The notes below the pieces were generated by a model that saw only the letters and a program-made list of their open reading frames with translations, ran no database searches and was not told the origin of the DNA. From positions 248,001 to 312,000 of the forward strand of contig NZ_LRRR01000002.1 of NCBI RefSeq assembly GCF_001691415.1: a DNA stretch of 64,000 nt, given 5' to 3'. The translations under genes and the position numbers were made by a program. Source of the DNA: Pararhodobacter sp. CCB-MM2. Its GTDB lineage: Bacteria; Pseudomonadota; Alphaproteobacteria; Rhodobacterales; Rhodobacteraceae. Positions 45,289-54,779 of this stretch are shown one piece after another (within the stretch, counting starts at the first letter, position 1; each line of letters starts with the position of its first letter).

Positions 45289-46243
45289 CCTTCCCCCCGG
45301 CCTGCCCACCTTCGACGATGTGCTGGCCGCGCGCGACCGGATCGCGCCGCATGTCCACCGCACGCCGGTGCTGACCTCGCGCATGATCGACGCGTTGGCC
45401 GGCGCGCAGCTGTTCTTCAAATGCGAGAACCTGCAGAAGGCGGGCGCGTTCAAGGCGCGCGGAGCCTCGAACGCGGTGTTCGGCCTGACCGAGGATCAGG
45501 CCGCGCGCGGTGTCGCCACCCATTCCAGCGGCAACCACGGCACCTGCCTGTCCTATGCCGCCGGCCGTCGCGGCATCCCCTGCACCGTCGTCATGCCGCG
45601 CACCGCGCCGCAGGCGAAGAAGGACGCGGTGCGGGGCTATGGCGGCACCGTGGTGGAATGCGAACCCTCGACCAGCTCGCGCGAGGCGGTCTTTGCCGAG
45701 GTCGTCGCCCGCACCGGCGCGGAATTCGTCCATCCCTACAACGATCCCCGGGTCATTGCGGGGCAGGGGACCTGCGCGCTGGAACTGGTCGATCAGGTCG
45801 AGGGCCTCGACGCGGTGATCGCGCCGATCGGTGGCGGGGGCATGGTCTCGGGCACCTGCCTGTCGCTGTCGCAGGTCGCGCCGCAGATCAGGATCTTTGC
45901 TGCCGAGCCCGAACAGGCCGATGACGCCGCCCGCAGTTTCCGCGCCGGCCATATCATCGCCGACGACGCGCCCGAGACCATCGCCGACGGGCTCAAGGTG
46001 CCGCTGAAGGACCTGACCTGGCATTTCGTGCGCAACCACGTCACGGATATCCTCACGGTGTCGGAAGCCGAGATCGTCGCCGCGATGGAACTGATCTGGA
46101 AACGCCTGAAGATCGTCATGGAGCCGTCGAGCGCCGTGCCGCTGGCGGCGATCCTGAAGAACCCCGACCTCTTCGCCGGACAGCGCGTGGGGGTTATCAT
46201 CACCGGCGGCAACGTCGATCTGAAGAAACTCCCCTGGATGTAA
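45278..46243 (+). CDS. bhcB: beta-hydroxyaspartate dehydratase
   Basis: A 321-residue fold-type II PLP enzyme of the serine racemase/threonine dehydratase group. FKCENLQKAGAFKARGA carries the PLP lysine Lys59; HSSGNHGTCLSYAA is the asparagine loop, and PIGGGGMVSG binds the phosphate. A typical family tail (GVIITGGNVDL) is present. In the cycle it converts beta-hydroxyaspartate to iminosuccinate. The ATG at 45278 overlaps the bhcA stop, and bhcC starts nine bases after its end. Confidence 0.95.
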   Translation: MKDDLPPGLPTFDDVLAARDRIAPHVHRTPVLTSRMIDALAGAQLFFKCENLQKAGAFKARGASNAVFGLTEDQAARGVATHSSGNHGTCLSYAAGRRGIPCTVVMPRTAPQAKKDAVRGYGGTVVECEPSTSSREAVFAEVVARTGAEFVHPYNDPRVIAGQGTCALELVDQVEGLDAVIAPIGGGGMVSGTCLSLSQVAPQIRIFAAEPEQADDAARSFRAGHIIADDAPETIADGLKVPLKDLTWHFVRNHVTDILTVSEAEIVAAMELIWKRLKIVMEPSSAVPLAAILKNPDLFAGQRVGVIITGGNVDLKKLPWM

Positions 46244-46252
46244 GAAAGCGCC

Positions 46253-47416
46253 ATGAACATCGATGTGAAATTCGCCGAGCTGGATGTCGGCTTTGACGTG
46301 CCGGCCCTGCCGGGGATGGACGAGGCCGATATCCAGACGCCTTGCCTGATCCTCGATCTGGACGCGCTGGAATCGAACCTGCGCAAGATGGGCGATTACG
46401 CCCGCAACCACGGCATGCGCCTTCGGGTGCATGGCAAGATGCACAAATCGGTCGATGTGGCCAAGCTGCAAATGCGGATCGGCAATGCCATCGGCGTCTG
46501 CTGCCAGAAGGTGTCCGAGGCCGAGGTCTTCGCCCGCGGCGGCATCCGCGACATCCTCGTGTCCAACGAGGTCCGCGACCCGGCCAAGATCGACCGGCTG
46601 GCCCGGCTGCCGAAACTGGGCGCCTCGGTCATCGTCTGCGTCGACGATCCCGCCAATGTGGCCGAACTGTCCGAGGCGGCGCAGCGCCATGGCACGCATC
46701 TCGATTGTTTCGTCGAGATCGATTGCGGCGCCGGTCGCTGCGGGGTTACCACCACGCCCGAGGTCGTCGCCATCGCGCAGGCGATCGAGGCGGCTCCGGG
46801 GCTGGGGTTCAAGGGGCTGCAGGCCTATCAGGGCGCGATGCAGCATATCGAACGCTATGACGAACGGCGGGCGAAGCTGGATGCGGCGATTGCCATGGTC
46901 AATGACGCGGTCGCGGGGCTGGAGGCTGTCGGGCTGAAGCCGCAGCTGGTGTCGGGCGGCGGCACGGGGTCGTATTATTTCGAAAGCAATTCGGGCGTTT
47001 ACAACGAATTGCAATGCGGTTCCTACGCCTTCATGGATGCCGATTACGGCCGCATCCGCGACAAGGACGGCAACCGCATCGACGAGGGCGAATTCCGCAA
47101 CGCGCTGTTCATCCTCACCAGCGTGATGAGCCACGCCAAGACCGACAAGGCGGTCGTCGATGCCGGTCTGAAGGCGCAATCGGTGGACAGCGGCCTGCCC
47201 TTCGTGTTCGGGCGCAGCGATGTGAAATACATCAAATGCTCGGACGAGCACGGGGTGATCGACGATCCGCAGCGGGTGCTCAAGGTCAACGAGAAGCTGC
47301 GGCTGGTGCCGGGCCATTGCGACCCGACCTGCAATGTCCACGACTGGTATGTCGGCGTGCGCGGCGGCAAGGTCGAGGTCGTCTGGCCGGTCTCGGCCCG
47401 CGGCCGGGCCTATTGA
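46253..47416 (+). CDS. bhcC: beta-hydroxyaspartate aldolase
   Basis: A 387-residue D-threonine-aldolase-like fold-type III PLP enzyme. DIQTPCLILDLDALESNLRKM opens the domain; the PLP lysine is Lys62 in RVHGKMHKS. VEIDCGAGRCGV, QAYQGAMQHIERY and GGGTGSYYF follow, and His355 and Asp357 in PGHCDPTCN are the expected metal ligands. It joins glycine and glyoxylate to beta-hydroxyaspartate, feeding BhcB. Third gene of the operon. Confidence 0.95.
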   Translation: MNIDVKFAELDVGFDVPALPGMDEADIQTPCLILDLDALESNLRKMGDYARNHGMRLRVHGKMHKSVDVAKLQMRIGNAIGVCCQKVSEAEVFARGGIRDILVSNEVRDPAKIDRLARLPKLGASVIVCVDDPANVAELSEAAQRHGTHLDCFVEIDCGAGRCGVTTTPEVVAIAQAIEAAPGLGFKGLQAYQGAMQHIERYDERRAKLDAAIAMVNDAVAGLEAVGLKPQLVSGGGTGSYYFESNSGVYNELQCGSYAFMDADYGRIRDKDGNRIDEGEFRNALFILTSVMSHAKTDKAVVDAGLKAQSVDSGLPFVFGRSDVKYIKCSDEHGVIDDPQRVLKVNEKLRLVPGHCDPTCNVHDWYVGVRGGKVEVVWPVSARGRAY

Positions 47417-47464
47417 GGGAAGGACCGGGGGGCGCCTCGGCTCCCCCCGATGCAGGAGAAGAGC

Positions 47465-48424
47465 ATGTACATCGTACCCGAAAGCGCGATCGCCGGTTTG
47501 CTGACGCGAGAGGCCTGTTTCTCGGCGGTGGAGGCGGTGTTCGTCTCGATGGCCGAGGGGCGGGCGCGCAACTTCCCGGTGATCCGCGAGCAGCTGGGCC
47601 ATGCCGACGCGATCTACGGATTCAAATCGGGCTTCGACCGGCAATCCGGCGCGCTGGGGCTGAAGTCGGGCGGCTTCTGGCCCGGCAACGCGGCGCGCGG
47701 CCTGACCAACCACCAATCGACCATCGTCCTGTTCGAGGCCGATACCGGGCAGGTGAAGGCCGTGGTCGGGGCCAATCTAATCACCGCGCTGCGCACGGCG
47801 GCGGCCTCGGCCGTATCGATCCGGCATCTGGCGCGCGAGGATGCGCAGGTGCTGGGCATCCTCGGTGCCGGGCATCAGGCGACGTTCCAGCTGCGCGCTG
47901 CCCTTGAGCAACGGCCGTTCCGCAAGGTGATCGGCTGGAACCGCGACGCATCGAAGCTGACGCGGCTGGCAGCGGTGGCTGAGGAATTCGGCCTGCCGTT
48001 CGAACCCGTCTCGCCCGAACGTCTTGCCGCCGAGGCTGATGTCATCGTCACGATCCTGTCTGCCACGGCGCCGATCTTGCCAAGGGCTGGGGTGCGTCCC
48101 GGAACACATATCGCCTGCATGGGCACGGATACACGCGGGAAGCAGGAGGTTTCCACGGAGCTCGTCGCCGCTGGGAAACTCTTCACCGACGAAATCGCTC
48201 AATCCGAGAGCATAGGCGAGTTCCAACACGCGGTAGGTGCCGGGCTGATCGTGCCTGCGGACATCACCCCGCTGGGTTGCGTTATTTCAGGCGCGCATCC
48301 CGGCCGGGACAATGCCGAGGACATCACGATCTACGACGGCACGGGCGTTGCCCTTCAGGATCTCGCGGTGGCCGATGCCGTGCTCTCGGCAGCCGTTGCA
48401 TCCGGGCAGGCCCTCTCGGTTTGA
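47465..48424 (+). CDS. bhcD: iminosuccinate reductase (ornithine cyclodeaminase family)
   Basis: A 319-residue ornithine cyclodeaminase/mu-crystallin family protein with GFKSGFDRQSGALGLKSGGFWPGN, NHQSTIVLFEADTGQVKAVVGANLITALRTAAASAVS and the Rossmann motif LGILGAGHQATFQLRAA. In the cycle it reduces iminosuccinate to aspartate with NAD(P)H, regenerating the amino donor for BhcA. The ATG at 47465 has GGAGAAGAGC immediately ahead. It is the last gene of the bhc operon; the following 820 bp are a gene-poor scar region. Confidence 0.94.
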   Translation: MYIVPESAIAGLLTREACFSAVEAVFVSMAEGRARNFPVIREQLGHADAIYGFKSGFDRQSGALGLKSGGFWPGNAARGLTNHQSTIVLFEADTGQVKAVVGANLITALRTAAASAVSIRHLAREDAQVLGILGAGHQATFQLRAALEQRPFRKVIGWNRDASKLTRLAAVAEEFGLPFEPVSPERLAAEADVIVTILSATAPILPRAGVRPGTHIACMGTDTRGKQEVSTELVAAGKLFTDEIAQSESIGEFQHAVGAGLIVPADITPLGCVISGAHPGRDNAEDITIYDGTGVALQDLAVADAVLSAAVASGQALSV

Positions 48425-49245
48425 GCCCCAAAATGCAGGCAAGTGCCCCGGTAGCCGACGGCTCCATCCAATGCTGCGTGCAACAAACACAACAGCGGTT
48501 TTCAAATTGCGTCCGTGATCCAATACTTTCCCCCTGCCAGCAAGCGTGGGAGAGACATGGACTGAGCTACCCCCGAAATTCGGACACTGACATAAGCTAC
48601 GAACTGCAGTCGGCTGATCTTCGACGAGAAGGAGTTCAGAGATATCGAAACGGAAGCAGCACGCGCCTGAGTTCAAGGCGAAGGTCGCGCTGGAAGCCCT
48701 GACTGGCATGCTGGTTCGGGGTGCATCCGACGATGATCCTTAGTCGCCTTCGTCGCCTTCGTCGCCGAGTGGGCGAGGACCTTTCAAGCATCCTTTTCAA
48801 CCACCTTCGCAGCAAGAAGGACGCGGTGCTGCGCAATTCGGGCGGTCAATCCGACAAATGAATGCGGCGTTCACCCGCGACAAATGCTTCCGGTGTCCCT
48901 GTTTCAGGCTGACGTCTTATGCCTCAGATCACCATGGTCGGTAGAAAACGAAAAGTCGAATAATCCGTCTTATGTCACGCCCGGATTAGACCGAGTTGCG
49001 GTTTCGAGCGACAGACCTCGACGGCAATCAGCTTTTTGCAAGGATGCCCGCCTCGCATTCGGGCCAGCCCCGGCGGTCTCGCTCAGGGTCTAACGTCCGA
49101 GATAACGGCATGGCCGATCTGTTCCCGGCAACACGACGAAACAATGGTGTGGTCACAGATGATGGCGCGCTATCTCATCGAAGAACGCCCACAATCGTCT
49201 TGACCCTCGCGATCAAAGCGAAGGCCCACCTGAACATTGGCCCGC
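48425..49245. other. gene-poor region with mobile-element scar
   Basis: About 820 bp between bhcD and the antiporter gene. It contains the IS3-type remnant described separately, a CGTCGCCTT-type short tandem run near 48744-48768, and a tail (48770-49245) in which no recognisable gene was found. Open frames here are short and without domains. Confidence 0.55.
48563..48743 (+). pseudogene. degenerate IS3-family OrfA remnant with left terminal end
   Basis: TGAGCTACCCCCGAAATTCG at 48563 looks like an IS3-family terminal repeat. From 48645 the frame reads SKRKQHAPEFKAKVALEAL, the classic OrfA N terminus. A short deletion then shifts the frame: the next frame still spells WFGVHPTMI before similarity is lost, while the original frame ends at TAG 48741-48743. 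No OrfB and no right end are visible, so it is a dead fragment. Confidence 0.65.
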
Positions 49246-50490
49246 ATGTCCCAAGATGCCTTCTTCGAACTCTCGCCCTATCACATCGCGCTGGCCCTGA
49301 TCGGGGCGATCGTCGTTCTGGCAAGCTGGCTGCCGCGACTTGTCACCAGTCAGGAACCTGTCGCGGCCCCGCTGATGATCCTCCTTGGGGCAGGCGCGGC
49401 ATGGCTATTCCCGGCAGCGCAGTTCTTGCCGGACCCGAGGGAAGCCCCCCTGCCCTGGGAGGTGCTCAACGAGCTTGCGGTGATCATCGCGCTGTTCGGC
49501 ACCGGGATGCGGATCGACAGCATTCGTCCTTGGCGCCGGTGGACACCGACCGCGCGGCTTCTGGGTATCGCCATGCCGCTGAGCATCGCGGCGCTCGCGT
49601 TCCTCGGCGTCGGAATCGGTGGCCTTACCCTTGCCGGCGCAATCCTGCTGGGCGCGGTGCTGGCGCCCACGGATCCGGTGCTGGCGGCGGATGTGCAGGT
49701 CGGGCCGCCGCAGGAAGGGCAAGAACATCCCGTGCGCTTCACGTTGACGACCGAGGCGGCGCTGAATGACGGGCTGGCCTTTCCCTTCGTCTATCTGGGG
49801 CTGATCGTCGCCGCACAGGGCTTCGCGCCTGGGGAATGGCTGGGCAGCTGGCTGGTCTGGGACGTGGGCTACCGCATTGCCGTCGGCACCCTGATGGGCT
49901 GGGCCGGCGGTTGGGTGCTGGCGCGGCTTCTGTTCGGCTTCCCCAAGGCCACGCCCCTGGCCGAGACCGGCTCCGGCGTGCTGGCCCCCGCGGGAGTGTT
50001 GCTGTGCTACGGCTCGACGGAACTGGTCGAAGGCTATGGTTTCATCGCCGTCGCAGTGATGGGCCTGACGCTGCGCCGGATCGAGGAGGATCACAGGTTC
50101 CACCGCCGGCTCCACGATTTCACCGAATCCATCGAACATGCCCTGACCGCCATCCTGCTCATTGCCCTCGGCACGGTGCTGCCGCTGGTGCTCGAAGAAC
50201 TCGACTGGCGCCATGTCGCGATTGCCGTGATCCTGATCGTGGTAATCCGACCGCTCTCGGGCTGGATCGGCTTGATCGGCACGGATCTTCCCCATCGCGA
50301 CCGTCTGGCGATCGCCGTCTATGGCGTCCGGGGGATCGGATCGATCTATTACCTGTGCTACGCGGCGCGCGACATGGACTTCGTGAACGAGAACCAGCTC
50401 TGGTCCTTGGTCGCGTTGGTCATCCTAATGTCGACGATCCTGCACGGCTTCAGCGTCGGCTGGGCGATGAAGCGGATCGAGGTCGATTGA
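49246..50490 (+). CDS. CPA1-type Na+/H+ (cation/proton) antiporter
   Basis: A 414-residue membrane protein with about 12 hydrophobic segments. LLGAVLAPTDPVLAADVQVGPP is the conserved CPA1 ion-site helix (the Pro-Thr-Asp-Pro core), followed by RFTLTTEAALNDGLAFPFVYLGL with the Asn-Asp pair characteristic of electroneutral NhaP/NHE-type exchangers. GVRGIGSIYYLCYA is the late conserved helix. The ATG at 49246 is chosen over a TTG at 49237. It is not obviously linked to its neighbours. Role: pH and sodium homeostasis. Confidence 0.9.
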   Translation: MSQDAFFELSPYHIALALIGAIVVLASWLPRLVTSQEPVAAPLMILLGAGAAWLFPAAQFLPDPREAPLPWEVLNELAVIIALFGTGMRIDSIRPWRRWTPTARLLGIAMPLSIAALAFLGVGIGGLTLAGAILLGAVLAPTDPVLAADVQVGPPQEGQEHPVRFTLTTEAALNDGLAFPFVYLGLIVAAQGFAPGEWLGSWLVWDVGYRIAVGTLMGWAGGWVLARLLFGFPKATPLAETGSGVLAPAGVLLCYGSTELVEGYGFIAVAVMGLTLRRIEEDHRFHRRLHDFTESIEHALTAILLIALGTVLPLVLEELDWRHVAIAVILIVVIRPLSGWIGLIGTDLPHRDRLAIAVYGVRGIGSIYYLCYAARDMDFVNENQLWSLVALVILMSTILHGFSVGWAMKRIEVD

Positions 50491-50516
50491 CAGCGCGCCC
50501 ATGCGGCCGCTTGCGA

Positions 50517-51569
50517 TCAGGTCTGCCGGGCCAGCCAATGCAGGAACAGCGTCTCGCTCGGGGCCAGACCGGCGCGGGCACGCCGCTTCAATCCCTTCAG
50601 ATCGGCGGGCAGGAGGCCGTTCTCCCACCGCTCCAGAAGGGCGGGATGGACATAGCTGCGGCGGCAGACAGCCTTGGTATTGTTGAGGACCTTGGCGACG
50701 TCCGCGATCGTCGCGTTGAGTGCCTGTGCGCGGGTCCGCTTGTCCTCGGGGCGTTCCAGCACCGACAACAGCTCCAGCGCGCGGACGCTGCCGCCCCAAG
50801 TCCGGAAATGCTTGGACGAAAACCCCTCGCCAACGATGGTGCGCAGGTAGTCGTTCACGTCTTGCGACATCAGATCCTGAACCCTGCCGTCGTCATCGCG
50901 GTAGCGAAACAGGCGTTGCCCGGGTAGCTCCTGCAACGCGCGGATGGTCGAGGCGATGCGTCGGTCCTGAACCTTCAGTTTCCATTGCTTGCCGGACTTT
51001 CCGGTGAAGGTGAATCGCAGGTCCGAACCCTGCAGCGCGACATGCCGGGTCCGCAGGGTCGTGGCACCGAAGCTTTTGTTTTCCAGCGCATAGCGATCGT
51101 TGCCGATGCGGATCAGCCCGATGTCCAGAAGGCGGACCACGGTCGCCAGAACCCTCTCGCGCGGGGCGCCCCGCCGGCGCAGATCGGCCTCGACCTGCGC
51201 CCTGAGTGACGGCAGGACATCGCCGAACGCACTGAGGGTCGAGAATTTCAGCGTGTCACGGAACGCGCTCCAGTCCGGATGGTAGCGATATTGCTTGCGC
51301 CCCCGCGCGTCGCGTCCGGTCGCCTGAATATGGCCACGCGGATCGGGGCAGATCCAGACCTCGCGCCAGGCCGGCGGAATGGCAAGCGCGCGGATCCGGG
51401 CGAGGCCGCGGGGGTCGCGCAGTCGCCCGCCCTTGGTGTTGAGGTAGTAAAAGCCGGTTCCCGCGCCGCGCCGTGTCCATCCCGGCGCAAGGTCGCTGAC
51501 GTGATGCAGCTCCGCAGGCCAGAGCGCGTGATCCGGATCGGGATCAGGGTCGGAAAGCCGCTTCAGCAT
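50517..51569 (-). CDS. DNA topoisomerase IB
   Basis: A 350-residue poxvirus/bacterial-type topoisomerase IB: GFYYLNTKGGRLRDPRGLARIRALAIPPAWREVWI, GRKQYRYHPDWSAFRD, GNDRYALENKSFGATTLRTRHV, DVNDYLRTIVGEGFSSKHFRTWGGS and the active-site Tyr306 in AVCRRSYVHPAL. It relaxes supercoils by making a 3'-phosphotyrosyl nick. GGAG precedes the ATG at 51569; the open frame runs further upstream but not convincingly. It converges with the antiporter gene. Confidence 0.95.
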   Translation of the reverse strand: MLKRLSDPDPDPDHALWPAELHHVSDLAPGWTRRGAGTGFYYLNTKGGRLRDPRGLARIRALAIPPAWREVWICPDPRGHIQATGRDARGRKQYRYHPDWSAFRDTLKFSTLSAFGDVLPSLRAQVEADLRRRGAPRERVLATVVRLLDIGLIRIGNDRYALENKSFGATTLRTRHVALQGSDLRFTFTGKSGKQWKLKVQDRRIASTIRALQELPGQRLFRYRDDDGRVQDLMSQDVNDYLRTIVGEGFSSKHFRTWGGSVRALELLSVLERPEDKRTRAQALNATIADVAKVLNNTKAVCRRSYVHPALLERWENGLLPADLKGLKRRARAGLAPSETLFLHWLARQT

Positions 51570-51673
51570 GGTTTCTCCACGGGGCGAGGGTGGAGGACGA
51601 ACCCGCCGGAGTGCAGCGCGGTTCCCGCCCCTCGCCGCTTTGTGCTGAGCGTCCGGCTGCGCGGATGGGCGCC

Positions 51674-52264
51674 TCAGGCGCCGAAGCCGACCGAGTATAG
51701 CGTCACCGGCACGGCCGCGAGGGGGATGACCGACAGCAGTACCAAGGCGCCGTCGCGCGTCAGCAGGCCCGCGACGCACAGCGCGATGGCGGCCGAGGCA
51801 ATCGAGCCCGAGGTCGGCACGAATTCCATGATCGGCATGAAGAGCGTCAGAAGGACGATCAGGCTCAAGGGCAGCCATGTCCAAGGCCGCTTCGACAGGA
51901 AGGTGAGCCGGGGACGCAGAAGCCGGTCAGTGAAAGCGATGGGGCGCCGCAGCCAGCGGACCCCCTTTCGCAGCGTCTTGGCCTCCAACTTGTGCCGCAT
52001 GATGAGGTCAGGCAACCAAAGATGCCGCCGCCCGGCGATCAGCTGCAGGGCCAGCAGGCCGACGATCACCGCGACCATCGTCGTCACGCCGGGGATCGCG
52101 CTCGCCGGCGAGGTGGAGATCAGCGCGAAGAGGAACATCAGCGCGAGCGACGACTGCTCTCCCAGTGTCTCGACGATATGCCGGATGCTGACCCGATCCT
52201 CGTCGATCGAGGCGGAAAGATCGTCGAGCAGATCCGTCAGCCGCGTCTGTTCCCGCTGTGTCAT
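51674..52264 (-). CDS. ExoD family exopolysaccharide-synthesis-associated membrane protein
   Basis: A 196-residue ExoD-family protein: TRLTDLLDDLSASIDEDRVSIRHIVETLGEQSSLALMFLFALISTSPASAIPGVTT, then AVIVGLLALQLIAGRRHLWLPDLI, and several C-terminal hydrophobic segments. In Sinorhizobium ExoD affects exopolysaccharide production and alkali tolerance, but the molecular function is not known. It lies 104 bp upstream of the topoisomerase gene, same strand. Confidence 0.88.
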   Translation of the reverse strand: MTQREQTRLTDLLDDLSASIDEDRVSIRHIVETLGEQSSLALMFLFALISTSPASAIPGVTTMVAVIVGLLALQLIAGRRHLWLPDLIMRHKLEAKTLRKGVRWLRRPIAFTDRLLRPRLTFLSKRPWTWLPLSLIVLLTLFMPIMEFVPTSGSIASAAIALCVAGLLTRDGALVLLSVIPLAAVPVTLYSVGFGA

Positions 52265-52440
52265 CCGCCCCGTCGTCCCGTGATACCGATACCCTCGAAG
52301 AACGCGGCGAGCGGCCCGCTGTTCCCGGTCTTCACCGAGGGGGGAGACCCGATCGCGACGGGGCCGTGCCGCCGGCAGGCGAGGTCGTCACAGGAACCCC
52401 ACCCGGCCACCTGGCGTTTTCCCTTTAGGAGGAGACCCCG

Positions 52441-54687
52441 ATGAGCTTTCGCCGCGACCAGCTGACCCGCCGCATCTTCGACTGGGCGCAGACCGCGCTG
52501 CCCAGCCTGTCCAAGACCGAAGCCGAGGCGATCGCCTCGGGCGACGTGGATTTCGAGGCCGAACTCTTCGCCGGCAAGCCCGATTGGTCGCGCCTTCGCG
52601 CGGTGCCCGCCCCCCGGCTCACGGCAGAGGAAAAGGCGTTTCTCGATGGGCCTTGCCGGCAGTTCTGTGACATGCTCGATGTCTGGCAGATCGACCGGCA
52701 GGACGCGGACTTGCCGCAAGAGGCGTGGGATTTCCTGCGCCAGAATGGCTTCTTTGGCATGATCATCCCCAAGGAACATGGCGGCCTTGGCTTCTCGGCC
52801 TTCGCGCATTCCGAGGTCGTGCGCTATATCTCCAGCCACTCGGTGGTCGGCGCGGTGACGGTGATGGTGCCCAATTCGCTGGGGCCGGGCGAGCTGATCC
52901 ACCAATTCGGCACCGAAGCGCAAAAGACCTATTGGCTGCCGCGGCTGGCGAAAGGTCAGGAGCTGCCCGCCTTCGGTCTGACCAGTGAGCAGGCGGGCTC
53001 GGATGCCTCGGCCATGGTCGACGAGGGCGTGGTCTGCCGGGGCGAATGGCAGGGCGAGGAGGTGCTCGGCATCCGTCTGAACTGGTCGAAGCGCTACATC
53101 ACCTTGGCGCCGGTTTGTACGGTGCTTGGCCTTGCGTTCAAGCTGCGCGATCCCGAGGGCTTGCTGGGCGATGAGGCTGAACCCGGCATTACCTGCGCGC
53201 TGGTGCCGACCGATCTGCCGGGGGTCGAGACCGGGCGCCGTCATCTGCCATCGGGGACGATGTTCATGAACGGCCCGACCGAGGGGCGCGATGTCTTCAT
53301 CCCGCTGGAGAATATCATCGGCGGGCCGGAATATGCCGGACGCGGCTGGATGATGTTGATGAGCGCGCTGGCCGCGGGGCGGGGGATCTCGCTGCCCTCG
53401 CTCTCGGCTGCGGCGACGGCGCTGGCAGCGCATTCGACGGGTGCCTATGCGCGCATCCGCACCCAGTTCAACCTGCCCATCGGCCTGTTCGGCGGCGTGC
53501 AGGAGCCCTTGGCCCGCATTGCCTCGAATGCCTATGCGATCGATGCCGGACGGCGGCTGACCACAGCGATCCTCGATCAGGGCAAGAAGCTCGCGGTGAT
53601 CTCGGCGATCATGAAGTACCACGCGACCGAGCGCATGCGCCAAAGCGTCAACGACGCGATGGATGTCCATTCGGGCAAGGCGGTGATCGACGGGCCGCTC
53701 AATTACCTGCAGCCGGCCTATCGCGCGATCCCGATCGGCATCACCGTCGAAGGCGCGAATATCGTCACGCGCAACCTGATCATCTTCGGCCAAGGCGCGA
53801 TCCGCGCGCATCCCTATCTGCTGGACGAGATGACCGCGCTGCAGGAGCCTGACCGCGACAAAGCGCTCGATGCTTTCGATCGGCTGTTCTGGGCCCATGT
53901 CGGCCATTCCACGAAGACCGCGTTCCGGGCCTTCGGGACATCGCTGACCGGCAGGGGGCACGCGCCGCGCGATGCGGGACCGGTGCGCGACCTGTATGCA
54001 CGCTTGTCGCGGTGGTCGGCCGCCTATGCGATCACGGCCGATCTGGCCTTCCTGACCATGGGCGGCACGCTCAAGCGGAAAGAGATGATCTCGGCCCGGC
54101 TGGGCGATGCGCTGTCCGAGATGTTCCTCATCGCCGCGATGCTGAAGCGCTGGGAGGACGACGGCCGGCCCAAGGCCGATCTACCTTTGCTACGTCATGC
54201 ATCCGAGCGCTCGTTTCAGTCCATCAGCGCGGCGCTTGACGGCGCCATCGCCAATTTCCCCGCCCGCTGGGCTCGCTGGCTTCTGCGCCTGCTGACCTGG
54301 CCCGGCGCGCAGGCTCGCGGTCCCTCCGATGCGCTGACCGAGGCGGCGGCGATGCTGGTCTATGCGCCGTCCGAGGCGCGCAAACGGCTGGTCGGCGCGC
54401 TGCATTCGCCCGCCCCCGACAGCGGGCTGGGCCTGCTTGAGCGGGCCTACCGGATGGTCATTGATATCGAACCCCTGCGCAAGCGTTTGCGGGACATGAA
54501 AAAATCGCCTGCCGAGGCGCGGGAGGCCGGGCTTCTGACCGATGCCGACCTCACTCGATTGGCTGAGGTGGAGGATGCCGTCCAACGTGTGGTCGCGGTG
54601 GATGACTTCTCCCCTCAGGACATGGCACAGCTGTTTCCCGGCCTCGAGGGTAGCCCATACCCTCAGCCGCGGAAGGCTGCCGAATGA
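52441..54687 (+). CDS. fadE: FadE-type acyl-CoA dehydrogenase
   Basis: A 748-residue long-form acyl-CoA dehydrogenase with the FadE-type C-terminal extension (DUF1974). Residues 60-450 hold the flavoprotein core: DLPQEAWDFLRQNGFFGMIIPKEHGGLGFSAFAHSEVV, AFGLTSEQAGSDASAM, IRLNWSKRYITLAPV, GRGWMMLMSALAAGRGISLPSL, HSGKAVIDGPLNYLQPAYRAIPIGITVEGANIVTRNLIIFGQGA. It performs the first step of fatty acid beta-oxidation. AGGAGGAG precedes the ATG. E. coli FadE is slightly longer. No other fad gene is adjacent. Confidence 0.94.
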   Translation: MSFRRDQLTRRIFDWAQTALPSLSKTEAEAIASGDVDFEAELFAGKPDWSRLRAVPAPRLTAEEKAFLDGPCRQFCDMLDVWQIDRQDADLPQEAWDFLRQNGFFGMIIPKEHGGLGFSAFAHSEVVRYISSHSVVGAVTVMVPNSLGPGELIHQFGTEAQKTYWLPRLAKGQELPAFGLTSEQAGSDASAMVDEGVVCRGEWQGEEVLGIRLNWSKRYITLAPVCTVLGLAFKLRDPEGLLGDEAEPGITCALVPTDLPGVETGRRHLPSGTMFMNGPTEGRDVFIPLENIIGGPEYAGRGWMMLMSALAAGRGISLPSLSAAATALAAHSTGAYARIRTQFNLPIGLFGGVQEPLARIASNAYAIDAGRRLTTAILDQGKKLAVISAIMKYHATERMRQSVNDAMDVHSGKAVIDGPLNYLQPAYRAIPIGITVEGANIVTRNLIIFGQGAIRAHPYLLDEMTALQEPDRDKALDAFDRLFWAHVGHSTKTAFRAFGTSLTGRGHAPRDAGPVRDLYARLSRWSAAYAITADLAFLTMGGTLKRKEMISARLGDALSEMFLIAAMLKRWEDDGRPKADLPLLRHASERSFQSISAALDGAIANFPARWARWLLRLLTWPGAQARGPSDALTEAAAMLVYAPSEARKRLVGALHSPAPDSGLGLLERAYRMVIDIEPLRKRLRDMKKSPAEAREAGLLTDADLTRLAEVEDAVQRVVAVDDFSPQDMAQLFPGLEGSPYPQPRKAAE

Positions 54688-54779
54688 GGCGTCCGCGGCA
54701 TCGTTCACGCCCGTTTTCCCAAATCATATTTCCCTGCTAAAGTTGATCAGCTCAGTCGTGATTCCGAAGGCCCTGCTGC

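Noticed and set aside
45170..47716. 848-codon open frame on the minus strand opposite bhcB and bhcC
   Set aside because: No domain, His/Asp/Arg-rich composition, and the plus-strand genes are unmistakable.
52261..53961. 566-codon minus-strand frame opposite the acyl-CoA dehydrogenase
   Set aside because: Antisense shadow; FadE domains on the plus strand are clear and have a strong ribosome-binding site.
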